A DNA stretch of 27,389 bases from Bacteroidales bacterium (GCA_017555445.1 JAFZGK010000059.1:1-27389), one strand, 5' to 3'. Numbered from the stretch's first letter, positions 1 to 7,510 are shown. Made by a program: numbers and translations. The notes: generated from the sequence alone by a model not told the origin.

Positions 1-411
1 TGATGCAACGAGGTTGGTCTGCTTTGTAGAAGTGATGTCTTCGCTCTTCACAGTCGAGATCGCTGATGTGAGGGAAGCCTTCTTCTGCTGACCGTAACCT
101 ACAACGACAGTCTCTTCGAGCTGCTCGCTGTCAACTTCGAGAGTTACATTGATCTGTGCTCTTGTTCCTACAGTAACCTCAACGGTACGGTAACCGATGA
201 ATGATACCACGAGAACGTCTGTATCCTTTGCAGTGAGCTTGGCGATACCGTCGATATCGGTCATCTCACCTGTTGTTGTGCCTTTAATGAGGACGCTGGC
301 TCCTGGAACGGGACCTACGTCATCTTTGACAGTAACTGTGACACTCGACTGCGCGAATGCGGAAGTCACGTAAAGAATTGCCAATAGGCAGACAGTTAAT
401 AATTTTTTCAT
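1..411 (-). CDS. SusC/RagA-family TonB-dependent receptor, N-terminal part (cut by window edge)
   Basis: The 137 codons from the ATG at 411 to the window edge stay open. Residues 1-20 form a signal peptide (MKKLL..., hydrophobic core, AFA before Q21). Residues 22 to about 95 look like the carboxypeptidase-regulatory-like beta-sandwich found at the front of SusC proteins (PVPGASVLIKGTTTGEMTDIDG). Residues 99-111 carry the hallmark EETVVVGYGQQKK, which precedes the plug domain. Known family role: an outer-membrane barrel that imports glycans or peptides using TonB energy, usually with a SusD lipoprotein. The gene begins 48 bp after the stop of the upstream lipoprotein and no TAnnTTTG box is visible in between, so co-transcription is likely. 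The substrate cannot be told from this fragment. Confidence 0.93.
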   Translation of the reverse strand, partial: MKKLLTVCLLAILYVTSAFAQSSVTVTVKDDVGPVPGASVLIKGTTTGEMTDIDGIAKLTAKDTDVLVVSFIGYRTVEVTVGTRAQINVTLEVDSEQLEETVVVGYGQQKKASLTSAISTVKSEDITSTKQTNLVAS

Positions 412-459
412 TAGTGTGTTATTTATTAGTGTTAATATTCTATTAACCTATATTGATGA

Positions 460-2394
460 TTAGAGAGCGATAACTGGAATCTCGCCAGTATAACGAAGAT
501 TGTAAGCACCAGACTGAAGTGTAATGCTTCCTTCCTCTACAGTTACAGTACCCTCCTTAAGCTCAACCATTGTTGCTTTACCATCAACTACATCAAGCAA
601 GTAAGTTCCCCAATAGAAGTTGTACTCAGGCATACCACCTGTTACCTGCCAGCAGTTTGCCTCCATTGTGCTGTCCGATGCATTGTAAACTCCTGTAGGA
701 ATATAAACACCTGCATCACCCTTTTCAGCATGGATAGTAAGCATGAGGATCTTACCTGTACCAGAATATGAGTTGTTCTGACCTACAGTCACGCCCTCAG
801 TAGCGAACTGAAGAACCATCTGCTTGTACTGCTCGTACTGCTGCTGAGAAGCGAGAAGCTGAGTCAACATATCACCCTTGAAAGTATCTTCTTCACCAGC
901 TGCACCTGAACCGTCGCAGTCCTTGCAACCGTCGCAGTCGCAACCGCAAGCGCCACCTTCACCGCCTTCGTCTTCCTTAATCTCGCCGAATACGTACTTA
1001 GCAGCTACCTTTACACCAGCGTCAGTCTTACCCTTTACTATAATAGTAGTCTGACCTCTGTCCTCAGTGATCTTGATGTTAGCAGCGTCAGTAGCCATAT
1101 TGTACTGTTTGCCGTTAGCCTTGTCATAGAGAATTGTACCACCAATCAAAGTAGGACCATACTGAGAGAAATCCCAACCGTTACCAGCCTCACCGACTTC
1201 GTCAGGATAGCTTGTTACCTTGTATTCTCCTGCAAGTGACTGTGAACCAGCCTTAGTAACGAGGTCAAACCATGCGATCACGTCGCCAGCTGCATTCTTA
1301 AGCTCTACGAACCAAAGAGTTACGCCTTCAAGTGCACCACCTGCCTGTGTGCCGTTGTTTGCAGTATCGTCAGTCATAGTCATAGTAACGCCTTCTGTCT
1401 CGATGATGACAGCATCACCTGTGAGCTCCCATGGATCTGCAGGAACTGCAGGAGCGAGGAGTGCAGGGATTTCACCTACGTACTGAGCATAAATCTCATT
1501 GTTGTCAACTGTGATAGTGTAAACACCGTCAGTGATAGCAACTGTGATGTTACCTGTTGTGATCTTCTCGAGTGCATCAACTGGAGTTGCAGTTGCGTCA
1601 ACAGTATGCCAAGCAGCACCATATACGTTGACACCCTTGTCTCCACCCCACTGAGTGTAGTCGTAAGGAACATCATAACCGATCACATACTCGCCCTTCT
1701 TAGGCTTGGTAGGATCGACAGAAGGTGTGTAAGTACCTGCAGCAAGATACTCATCCTCGCTGTAGAAGTCTACAGAAAGATACTTACCCTTACCACCTGT
1801 TACCTGAGGACCCCACTGACCTGCAGTGAACTCTACACCTGCCTCAGCAAGCTTTACAGTGATAGTCTTGTTCTGGTTGACCTGAGTGTGCATTACAGTG
1901 TTGAGCTTTGTAGCTACGAGAACCTCGCCCCAAGAAACAGGACCACCTGCCCAAGTGAGTGAATAGTTAGAGCCATTGTCAAGCTTCACGATAGCCTCGA
2001 GTGAATAGCTGCCACTCTCTTCAGCAACAGTGATTGTACCTGCTGTTACAAGGTGAGTTTCACCACCTACTGTGAGCTTAGTGCCTTCTGCGCCTGTAAT
2101 GAAGTTACCTGCCGTAGCATAAGCAGAAGAAGCCTCAGTGTATTTTCCTGCTGCAAGAGCAGTTGAAGCAGAAGCTAACTTCGCCTCAAAAACATCACCT
2201 GAAGCACTCTTAAGCTCTAAAGAGAAAACGTAGTTCGGGCTGAGACGCACTGCGCCAGCGTCAACCACATCCGTAAGGACTACTTCTCCTGCCAAAGGAG
2301 GAAGTTCTCCTACGCCGAGAATCTCTTCAGTACATGAAGCCATTGAGAACATGGCTGCAAATGCACAAAGAATTGTCGCAAATTTTAGTTTCAT
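460..2394 (-). CDS. Four-module surface lipoprotein with a cysteine-cluster linker, function unknown
   Basis: This 644-aa protein starts with an SPII signal peptide (MASC, lipidated Cys21) followed by TEE; acidic residues just after the Cys are common in surface-exported Bacteroidota lipoproteins. I do not recognise the family by name. Four related beta-rich modules can be traced by eye, roughly residues 22-160, 165-310, 315-475 and 505-644. Shared elements are an AG-[KTE]-Y-[TK] turn, a TI/NI-x-[VI] strand, and endings such as YVGEIPAL, YVFGEI and YTGEIPVI. Modules 3 and 4 are joined by a Gly/Glu-rich linker with five cysteines (483, 485, 487, 490, 493; CGCDCDGCKDC). It lies directly upstream of the SusC-like gene, but the sequence is not obviously SusD-like (no TPR pattern seen). 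It probably acts with the receptor at the surface; that is inference from position. Confidence 0.85.
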   Translation of the reverse strand: MKLKFATILCAFAAMFSMASCTEEILGVGELPPLAGEVVLTDVVDAGAVRLSPNYVFSLELKSASGDVFEAKLASASTALAAGKYTEASSAYATAGNFITGAEGTKLTVGGETHLVTAGTITVAEESGSYSLEAIVKLDNGSNYSLTWAGGPVSWGEVLVATKLNTVMHTQVNQNKTITVKLAEAGVEFTAGQWGPQVTGGKGKYLSVDFYSEDEYLAAGTYTPSVDPTKPKKGEYVIGYDVPYDYTQWGGDKGVNVYGAAWHTVDATATPVDALEKITTGNITVAITDGVYTITVDNNEIYAQYVGEIPALLAPAVPADPWELTGDAVIIETEGVTMTMTDDTANNGTQAGGALEGVTLWFVELKNAAGDVIAWFDLVTKAGSQSLAGEYKVTSYPDEVGEAGNGWDFSQYGPTLIGGTILYDKANGKQYNMATDAANIKITEDRGQTTIIVKGKTDAGVKVAAKYVFGEIKEDEGGEGGACGCDCDGCKDCDGSGAAGEEDTFKGDMLTQLLASQQQYEQYKQMVLQFATEGVTVGQNNSYSGTGKILMLTIHAEKGDAGVYIPTGVYNASDSTMEANCWQVTGGMPEYNFYWGTYLLDVVDGKATMVELKEGTVTVEEGSITLQSGAYNLRYTGEIPVIAL

Positions 2395-2512
2395 GTGTTA
2401 AAAAATTAATTGGGTTAGTATTTGGACTTTTAAAAATCGCCTTGCCTTCAATTCTGCAGAAAGGGGGTTTGAATCCTTCCCTCTCCCGACTAACTGTTAA
2501 TTTTCAACACAT
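2393..2512. repeat. Imperfect inverted repeat flanking the lipoprotein leader
   Basis: The left arm (2393-2419) reads ATGTGTTAAAAAATTAA then GTTAGT. The right arm (2489-2512), read on the minus strand, gives ATGTGTTGAAAATTAA then GTTAGT. About 21 positions match with small gaps. The arms enclose about 69 bp next to a tyrosine recombinase gene. A/T-rich leaders near other genes here use similar words (GTGTTAGTTA), so chance similarity is possible. Confidence 0.4.
2461..2488 (+). other. tRNA 3'-end-like fragment, possible old attachment site
   Basis: GGGGGTTTGAATCCTTC (2463-2479) folds like a T-arm: a 5-bp stem with two G-T pairs around TTTGAAT, where TTCGAAT is usual. It is followed by CCTCTCC, which resembles a 3' acceptor strand. 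No D-arm, anticodon arm or 5' acceptor is visible upstream, so this is not a tRNA gene. Integrases of Bacteroidota elements often use tRNA 3' ends, and a recombinase gene ends about 95 bp away. Confidence 0.35.
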
Positions 2513-2530
2513 TGATATTATATAACCTAA

Positions 2531-2563
2531 TAGAGGACCAAAATTCTTCATTTTGGTCCTCTA
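2531..2563 (-). terminator. Perfect 14-bp hairpin after the recombinase gene
   Basis: TAGAGGACCAAAAT pairs perfectly with ATTTTGGTCCTCTA around the loop TCTTC. It lies 19 bp past the recombinase stop codon. Neither side has a good T-tract, so it may be a weak terminator, a 3' mRNA-protecting hairpin or a protein-binding dyad. Confidence 0.55.
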
Positions 2564-2581
2564 TCAACAAAGGCATCTGCC

Positions 2582-3940
2582 TTATTCTTCAATTTTTGGA
2601 ATGAATTTCTGCAGATAGTAGCTGTCAAACTTCTGCATATATTGGGATTTTATCGAGTCGGCCACATCTATGTAAGGCTTCATGGACTTGTAATCGCTAT
2701 GTCCCGTCCATTTCATCACAACATTTATCGGTACACCAAGTGCCAGAGCATTACATATAAAGGATTTTCTTCCGATGTGAGTACCTACCCTGGTCCATTT
2801 CTCGGATGTATGCTCTATTCTTTGACCTCCTGCATAGGTCACATCCGTGATCAGCTCAGTAAAACCTGCTGCTCTGAACAAGTCCTTCATATGCAGATTC
2901 ATCTTTGAATTGCTGATTACAGGAAGTATTCTGCCATCTTCATATTCGCAGTCCCTATATTTATTGAGAATTGTAGAAGTCACATCATTGAGCTCGATCC
3001 TCAGGTGTTCCGAATCTTTCTTGGATATAAGGTCAATACAGTTATTTACAATATTGGTCCATCTCAGATCCATTACATCTGAGTATCTCAGGCCGGAAAA
3101 GCAGCAGAAGAAACATACATCTCTTACCCTTTCCCATGCAGGACGACTCTCAGGAATCTTGAATTCCTTAAGCTTCTGCATATCATCCAAAGTAAGGAAA
3201 ACTACGGTCCTGGATGGATTCTTCACCTTCGGATTGAAGGAGCTATAGTCCCTGACAGAAGTATACCCCCTGTTGTTAGCCCATTTGAGAAACCACTTCA
3301 GATAGCCGACCTGCTTATGGATGGTCGAGTCTTTCATTTTCCATTCCCTGCCATTCTTCAGAGTCTTCCTCATGGAACGCAGACTCACCATGAATGCAGT
3401 CAGTCCTGCATCATCAAAATCCTCAAATACAGGCTTTTCCTTATAGTATTTAATATGATGCCTGAGAGCTTCAAACTTCTCTACAGTCGCAGTAGTCCAA
3501 GCTCGCTTCTGAGAACTTTCAGATATGAATTCCTGATAGATCTTCCAGAAATCAGTCTTGCTGCGATGAGGTCTCAACGCCTTGAGAGGCTCATTCACAC
3601 CAGCCATCTTCTCATTGAATCTGCTTGTAATGAGGTTCAGATCAGGAATCTGGTCAAGGATTTCAAATTCTGTAAATGTGTCATACATGGCCGCCAACAT
3701 CTTATTGAGATGACTGTTGATCATAGCAGCCGATTGTCCGCACTTGCTGAAGGAATTCCTTTTTACTCTCTGAATGACCGGATCCCACTTATCACTGTCG
3801 ATATTATATCCGGTGTAGAAGTCCTTGTAGTTCCAGTTGAAACTTACTCTCATCCTTATCGGCAGGTTCTTCTCTACCCGCTCCCCCTTGAAGTCTTTCC
3901 TAGGCTTAAGGGCAAAATAAATACTTCGCCTTATAATCAT
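2582..3940 (-). CDS. Tyrosine recombinase / phage-type integrase
   Basis: A site-specific DNA recombinase of 452 aa. The order is an Arm-type DNA-binding region (about 1-100), a SAM-like core-binding domain (about 120-215) and a catalytic domain (about 240-440). All signature residues are in place: Arg285 (FSGLRYSDV), His388 and Arg391 (HIGRKSF), His414 (WTGHSDYK) and the nucleophile Tyr423 (MKPYIDV). It therefore looks active. The reading frame stays open to 4402, but that extension runs through a terminator and into the esterase gene, so the ATG at 3940 is chosen. It is similar in kind to integrases of Bacteroidota mobilizable elements and to solitary recombinases that flip promoters. No transfer, replication or phage genes lie beside it, so its substrate is unknown. 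No TAnnTTTG promoter is visible upstream. Confidence 0.9.
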   Translation of the reverse strand: MIIRRSIYFALKPRKDFKGERVEKNLPIRMRVSFNWNYKDFYTGYNIDSDKWDPVIQRVKRNSFSKCGQSAAMINSHLNKMLAAMYDTFTEFEILDQIPDLNLITSRFNEKMAGVNEPLKALRPHRSKTDFWKIYQEFISESSQKRAWTTATVEKFEALRHHIKYYKEKPVFEDFDDAGLTAFMVSLRSMRKTLKNGREWKMKDSTIHKQVGYLKWFLKWANNRGYTSVRDYSSFNPKVKNPSRTVVFLTLDDMQKLKEFKIPESRPAWERVRDVCFFCCFSGLRYSDVMDLRWTNIVNNCIDLISKKDSEHLRIELNDVTSTILNKYRDCEYEDGRILPVISNSKMNLHMKDLFRAAGFTELITDVTYAGGQRIEHTSEKWTRVGTHIGRKSFICNALALGVPINVVMKWTGHSDYKSMKPYIDVADSIKSQYMQKFDSYYLQKFIPKIEE

Positions 3941-3974
3941 AGTATATAGTTTAAAGTTCAGGTAGGTGTGGGGA

Positions 3975-3997
3975 GATTCGGACCAGATTACGGACCA
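3975..3997. repeat. Tandem direct repeat upstream of the recombinase gene
   Basis: GATTCGGACCA (3975-3985) is followed directly by GATTACGGACCA (3986-3997), identical except for one inserted A. The pair lies 35-57 bp upstream of the recombinase start. It could be an arm-type or autoregulatory binding site, but no function can be shown. Confidence 0.45.
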
Positions 3998-4009
3998 CAA
4001 TAAAGATAC

Positions 4010-4043
4010 AAAAAAACGGTCAATGACAATGTCAATGACCGTT
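4010..4043 (-). terminator. Rho-independent terminator of the esterase gene
   Basis: AACGGTCAATGAC (4015-4027) pairs with GTCAATGACCGTT (4031-4043), 12 of 13 bp, with a 3-nt loop. On the minus strand it is followed by a run of seven T. It lies 24 bp past the esterase stop. Confidence 0.85.
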
Positions 4044-4067
4044 AAAACATTAAATTTTATCTGTTTT

Positions 4068-5174
4068 CTACTTGAAAAGCCTTGGTGCAAGGTCATAAAG
4101 GTTCTGACGCCATGCAGTCCAGCTGTGACCTCCAGGCACTTCGTTATACTCATACTTGATGCCTGCGTCATCGAAGAGCTTGAGAGTCTCCTTGCAGTTG
4201 TTGTATGCGATGTCAGAAGGACCTCCCTGTGTGAACACGAGAACCTTGAAATTCTTGTTATAACGTGCTGCCTCCTTCTTGAGACGTACGCGCTCGAACT
4301 CATATACCTCCTTGTTGCCAGGAGCGAAGCTTGAGCTGAGAACCCATACATAGCTGAACATCTCCGGATGATTGAGGGTAACCTCGAGAGTCTCCATACC
4401 ACCCATTGAAAGACCTGCCATAGCGCGGTTTGCCTGATCTGTCTTCACGCGATAGTTGCTCTCTATGAAAGGAATGATGCTTGTCACCATATCCTCAGCG
4501 AATACAGGAACCTCACCCTGCATGTTTCCGTCAGGCATCTCGATTGTACCGTTAGGCATTACAACCACCATCGGAACCATCTTACCCTCAGCAAGAAGGT
4601 TGTCAAGGATAGTACCTGCAGCACCTACTGTAGGCCATGACTTGTCGTTGTCACCACCACCGTGAACAAGGTAGAGAACAGGAAGCTCGTCAGTTGACTT
4701 CTCATATCCTGCAGGAGTCCATACATGAAGACGACGCATCTCCTTGAGAGTCTCTGACCAGTAATATCTCTCTGCAACAGCACCATGAGGGACATTCTTC
4801 ATCATGAAGAATTCATCGCCCTGTGGAGCGACAGTCATAAGGGCTGTAGTCTCGCCTGCGAGAGGACCCTTAGGGTCATATGTCTTCACGCCATCAACAA
4901 CGAAGCTGTAACGATAAGTACCAGGAGCGACACCTTCGAGGATTGTCTCCCATACACCGTTCTCAGCCTTTACAAATGGTGCACGTGCCCAGATGTCACC
5001 GCTGAGGCTTACAGATTTTGCTTCTGGAGCATAGATTCTTACAGCAACCTTTCCGTCAGGGAGCACCTGAACTGAACGGAGTGTGTCGTTAGGAGTTGGC
5101 TTGAAATTCCACTGCGCATTGGCAGCGAGCGGTGCGAGCAATGCCACTACCGCCATCAAAAACATTCTTTTCAT
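4068..5174 (-). CDS. Secreted CE1-like esterase with N-terminal CBM48/E-set domain
   Basis: This 368-aa protein has an SPI signal peptide (residues 1-20, ANA before Q21). Residues about 40-115 form an early-set/CBM48-like domain (VRIYAPEAKSVSLSGD, YRYSFVVDG). Residues about 130-368 form an alpha/beta-hydrolase domain of the esterase-D/CE1 type. The triad can be read as Ser256 (GLSMGG), Asp321 (PSDIAYNN) and His350 (GGHSW). The oxyanion region is LYLVHGGGDND. Known relatives are feruloyl and acetyl-xylan esterases that remove side groups from plant xylan; this matches the two-domain layout of rumen and gut Bacteroidota enzymes. The exact ester cannot be chosen from sequence alone. It is probably monocistronic, with its own promoter and terminator, and exported to periplasm or exterior. 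Confidence 0.88.
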   Translation of the reverse strand: MKRMFLMAVVALLAPLAANAQWNFKPTPNDTLRSVQVLPDGKVAVRIYAPEAKSVSLSGDIWARAPFVKAENGVWETILEGVAPGTYRYSFVVDGVKTYDPKGPLAGETTALMTVAPQGDEFFMMKNVPHGAVAERYYWSETLKEMRRLHVWTPAGYEKSTDELPVLYLVHGGGDNDKSWPTVGAAGTILDNLLAEGKMVPMVVVMPNGTIEMPDGNMQGEVPVFAEDMVTSIIPFIESNYRVKTDQANRAMAGLSMGGMETLEVTLNHPEMFSYVWVLSSSFAPGNKEVYEFERVRLKKEAARYNKNFKVLVFTQGGPSDIAYNNCKETLKLFDDAGIKYEYNEVPGGHSWTAWRQNLYDLAPRLFK

Positions 5175-5203
5175 AAATTTATGTAGTTAGTATATATGCA
5201 AAA

Positions 5204-5238
5204 CATGCGTCACAAAATTAGCTATAATGTGACACATG
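5204..5238 (-). promoter_or_regulatory. Operator-like dyad overlapping the esterase -7 box
   Basis: CATGCGTCACA (5204-5214) and TGTGACACATG (5228-5238) are inverted copies (10 of 11 match) separated by 13 bp. On the minus strand TAATTTTG (5213-5220) fits the TAnnTTTG -7 box, about 38 bp before the ATG. No TTTG -33 element lies 19 bp upstream of it. The half-site resembles TGTGA/TCACA of CRP/FNR-type sites but faces the other way. Confidence 0.55.
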
Positions 5239-5274
5239 TAATAGACCTATGGTTTAATATTCTTTCCGAAATGT

Positions 5275-5478
5275 TCAAATAGCGGATGCAAAACGCTGAA
5301 ATTCGCTTTCTGAAGGTGAGAAGATGATGTTTTCGTACAGTCGGAACTCCGGTGAGGCTATCTGAGAATAGATAAGGTCATCGTCGACGTTGTCATACCA
5401 TTTTCCAGACATTGAGTCTGCTGCCTGAGCGATTGCCGCTGACGGATTAGCAAGATAATCCTCGATAAAGGTCTTCAT
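5275..5478 (-). CDS. Small hypothetical protein, 67 aa
   Basis: This ORF fills the space between the esterase and the thioredoxin-like gene, in the same direction as both. It starts 65 bp after the stop of the upstream gene. The protein is acidic, soluble and rich in Asp, Ser and aromatic residues, with no signal peptide, membrane segment or cysteine. A weak promoter candidate (TGATTTTG, minus strand, 5501-5508, one base off TAnnTTTG) lies just upstream, and the ATG follows an A/T-rich stretch. I recognise no family. It could be a real small gene or a chance ORF; amino-acid composition favours a gene only slightly. Confidence 0.5.
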   Translation of the reverse strand: MKTFIEDYLANPSAAIAQAADSMSGKWYDNVDDDLIYSQIASPEFRLYENIIFSPSESEFQRFASAI

Positions 5479-5543
5479 AAAATACTGCTTTTCGACGCTG
5501 CAAAATCAAACAGCGGGCCAAAACAGCTGAAAAAGAAAAATAT

Positions 5544-7052
5544 TTACAGAAGTGTTGCGTAGCGGCGCGTTATGACACCATTTCTATCCGTCATTATCAT
5601 GAACGGAAGGGTCGAAAGATCAAAGGAATCAAAGAGATTTCCTGCAAGAGCCGGATCTTCTCTCATTATCTTATCCATATTGACCATCAGCACTTTGACA
5701 CCTCTCAGATCCTTCTGTACAGCTGCACGGCTCATGAGTTCCGAAGCAGCCTCTTTCTCAGCCTTGCAGTTACTGCATCCCTCGGTATAAAAAAGGATGA
5801 TATTATTTTCACCTCTGATCTTCGAAAGGCTGACCTTGACATGCTTTACTTTCTTCCATGTCATCAGTTCTCCAGGGACTTTTATATTCCTGATGGATGT
5901 GCCCGGACGTGATTTCGAAAGCAGGTCTTCCATTATCTGTGCGAAACCTACGACCTTGAGAGAATCATCATGTGAAGTCCACACATCCGGTTTCCCCTTG
6001 ATATTATTCTTTATAAGATAATCCAATCCTTCCTTGAAGCCCTCACCCGGATTGATGGCAAGGTAATACAGAAGGTCTCCAGTGAGCTGTCTGAACATCA
6101 CGATATCTCCTTTAGGAAGAGTGCCTGAAGCTATATAGTCGACAAGACCTTTCACATCATCAAAGTCAGTCAGTGCAGCCTCAGGGAATATTCCCTCAAA
6201 AAGCTTTGCAGATTCATCACTGCCATATTCAAGCTGAACCTCATCAAAGACGCCATGAAGCATCTGAGAAAGGGCCTGAGAATCGAGTCCTCTGCCTAAG
6301 ATAGTATCATCAGGGGCAAGAAGGAACATACGCGGAGTCTGAAGAATGCCGTACTTGCGCTGATAGTCAGAGTCCAGAGCCGGATCCCAAAGATGAACAA
6401 CCTCTGCCCTACCCTCTTCCAAAGTCAAGCGGTCAGATATATATTCTTTCCACTCATCACGGTCATCACCGACATAAATAGCATATAATGTGACTGGAAA
6501 GTCCTCAGTCTCAAGGATATTCATCAGCATTATGGTCTCAAGTCTGCAGTTTGCGCAATCTGTGTCGTAGAAATACAAAATTTTGACTCCTTCGTTTTCA
6601 AGCGGCGCTACCTTCTCTCCCTCAACATTCTCCATCTGAAGTTCCGGAGCCTTCATACCGACCAGTGAAAGACGGTTGAATTCAGCAAAGACCTTGGCTG
6701 CAAAAAGCTCCGAGCTGTCTGAAAAACTGACCTTGCCAGGAACGAACCAGTTGTCAGTCAAATGAACAGCAACAGCTTCCGCTCCCATTATCTTGGAGTT
6801 GATGTAATGGTCATATATGGTCTGAGCTATGAAATCCATGACTTCCTGGCTGTTTGCCGTCCCGATCAGAAAATCGCACTCAGCCTTCTGAACCTCGATG
6901 CTTTCATATTTCAAAGCCTCGAAATACTCTTCGAGCTTCTCTGTCAGCTCGACCTTCTTCAATGAGTCGAGTCCCTGAGCACAAGACTCCCCTGCCACCG
7001 AGATCATCAGCAGCAAGCAGAATATAAAGCTTATTATGGACTTTCGTATCAT
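5544..7052 (-). CDS. Exported protein with two thioredoxin-like domains
   Basis: This 502-aa protein has an N-terminal signal sequence (hydrophobic residues about 5-20, cleavage probably near Ala25). Two thioredoxin-like folds follow: the first at about 130-270 with Cys166-Ala-Asn-Cys169 and a cis-Pro loop (LQTPRMF), the second at about 385-502 with Cys426-Ser-Asn-Cys429 and LSTLPFMI. The segment at 25-120 is helical and resembles the DUF5106-type region that often precedes thioredoxin domains in Bacteroidota. A disulfide reductase or isomerase role in the envelope is inferred. CANC and CSNC differ from classic CGPC, so redox direction cannot be assigned. Its ATG overlaps the coaD stop by one base (TGATG), making it last or nearly last in the lon-ung-coaD unit. 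Confidence 0.82.
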   Translation of the reverse strand: MIRKSIISFIFCLLLMISVAGESCAQGLDSLKKVELTEKLEEYFEALKYESIEVQKAECDFLIGTANSQEVMDFIAQTIYDHYINSKIMGAEAVAVHLTDNWFVPGKVSFSDSSELFAAKVFAEFNRLSLVGMKAPELQMENVEGEKVAPLENEGVKILYFYDTDCANCRLETIMLMNILETEDFPVTLYAIYVGDDRDEWKEYISDRLTLEEGRAEVVHLWDPALDSDYQRKYGILQTPRMFLLAPDDTILGRGLDSQALSQMLHGVFDEVQLEYGSDESAKLFEGIFPEAALTDFDDVKGLVDYIASGTLPKGDIVMFRQLTGDLLYYLAINPGEGFKEGLDYLIKNNIKGKPDVWTSHDDSLKVVGFAQIMEDLLSKSRPGTSIRNIKVPGELMTWKKVKHVKVSLSKIRGENNIILFYTEGCSNCKAEKEAASELMSRAAVQKDLRGVKVLMVNMDKIMREDPALAGNLFDSFDLSTLPFMIMTDRNGVITRRYATLL

Positions 7053-7510
7053 CAGAGTTCTACACCTTCTGGTACGAATAGAGAAGTGTCGCCACCGTGC
7101 TTGAGAAGGTCGCGAACCGCTGTAGAAGAAATATGGGCATACTCCTGGGCAGTAGGAATGATGATGGTCTCGATGTCCGGAGCGAGCTTGCGGTTAGCAT
7201 CGGCGATAGAACGCTCTGTCTCGAAATCGATCATGTTCCTTACTCCGCGCACGATGTGTCTGATGCCGAGTTCGCGACATTTGTCAATTGTAAGGTTGTC
7301 ATACTGGATGACAGATACCCCTGAGAGGCCAGCTGTAGCCTGACGTATGATATCTATACGTTTTTCATTCGGGAAGAATCCCCTCTTGTCAATATTTACT
7401 CCCACGGCCACTACTACCTCGTCAAACATTGTCAAAGCCCTCTTGAGAATGTTCAGATGGCCTGCGGTGAACGGATCGAAGGATCCAGGGAACATTGCTA
7501 CTCTTTTCAT
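7052..7510 (-). CDS. coaD: Phosphopantetheine adenylyltransferase
   Basis: This enzyme transfers AMP from ATP to 4'-phosphopantetheine, giving dephospho-CoA, the fourth step of CoA synthesis in the cytoplasm. The 152-aa protein shows the nucleotidyltransferase signature GSFDPFTAGH (residues 9-18, TxGH form), the substrate region RGVRNMIDFETE and the C-terminal ISSTAVR motif. Length matches the family (about 155-165). An ATG three codons earlier (7519) is in frame, but the ATG at 7510 overlaps the ung stop in the usual ATGA manner and starts at the conserved MKRVAMFPGSFDP, so it is preferred. It shares one base with the following thioredoxin-like gene. Confidence 0.97.
   Translation of the reverse strand: MKRVAMFPGSFDPFTAGHLNILKRALTMFDEVVVAVGVNIDKRGFFPNEKRIDIIRQATAGLSGVSVIQYDNLTIDKCRELGIRHIVRGVRNMIDFETERSIADANRKLAPDIETIIIPTAQEYAHISSTAVRDLLKHGGDTSLFVPEGVEL

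Noticed and set aside
3966..3995. GGGGAGATTCGGACC as a second tRNA-like end flanking the recombinase
   Set aside because: It resembles a T-loop on the minus strand, but the flanking bases do not form a T-stem and it does not match the fragment at 2461-2488 as a direct repeat.
3941..4402. N-terminal extension of the recombinase frame by 154 codons
   Set aside because: It runs through a terminator and antiparallel-frame overlap with the esterase gene; the ATG at 3940 gives a normal-length integrase.
5228..5238. TGTGACACA as a standard CRP site
   Set aside because: Half-sites are in everted order with a 13-bp spacer, unlike TGTGA-N6-TCACA; only an unspecified dyad can be supported.
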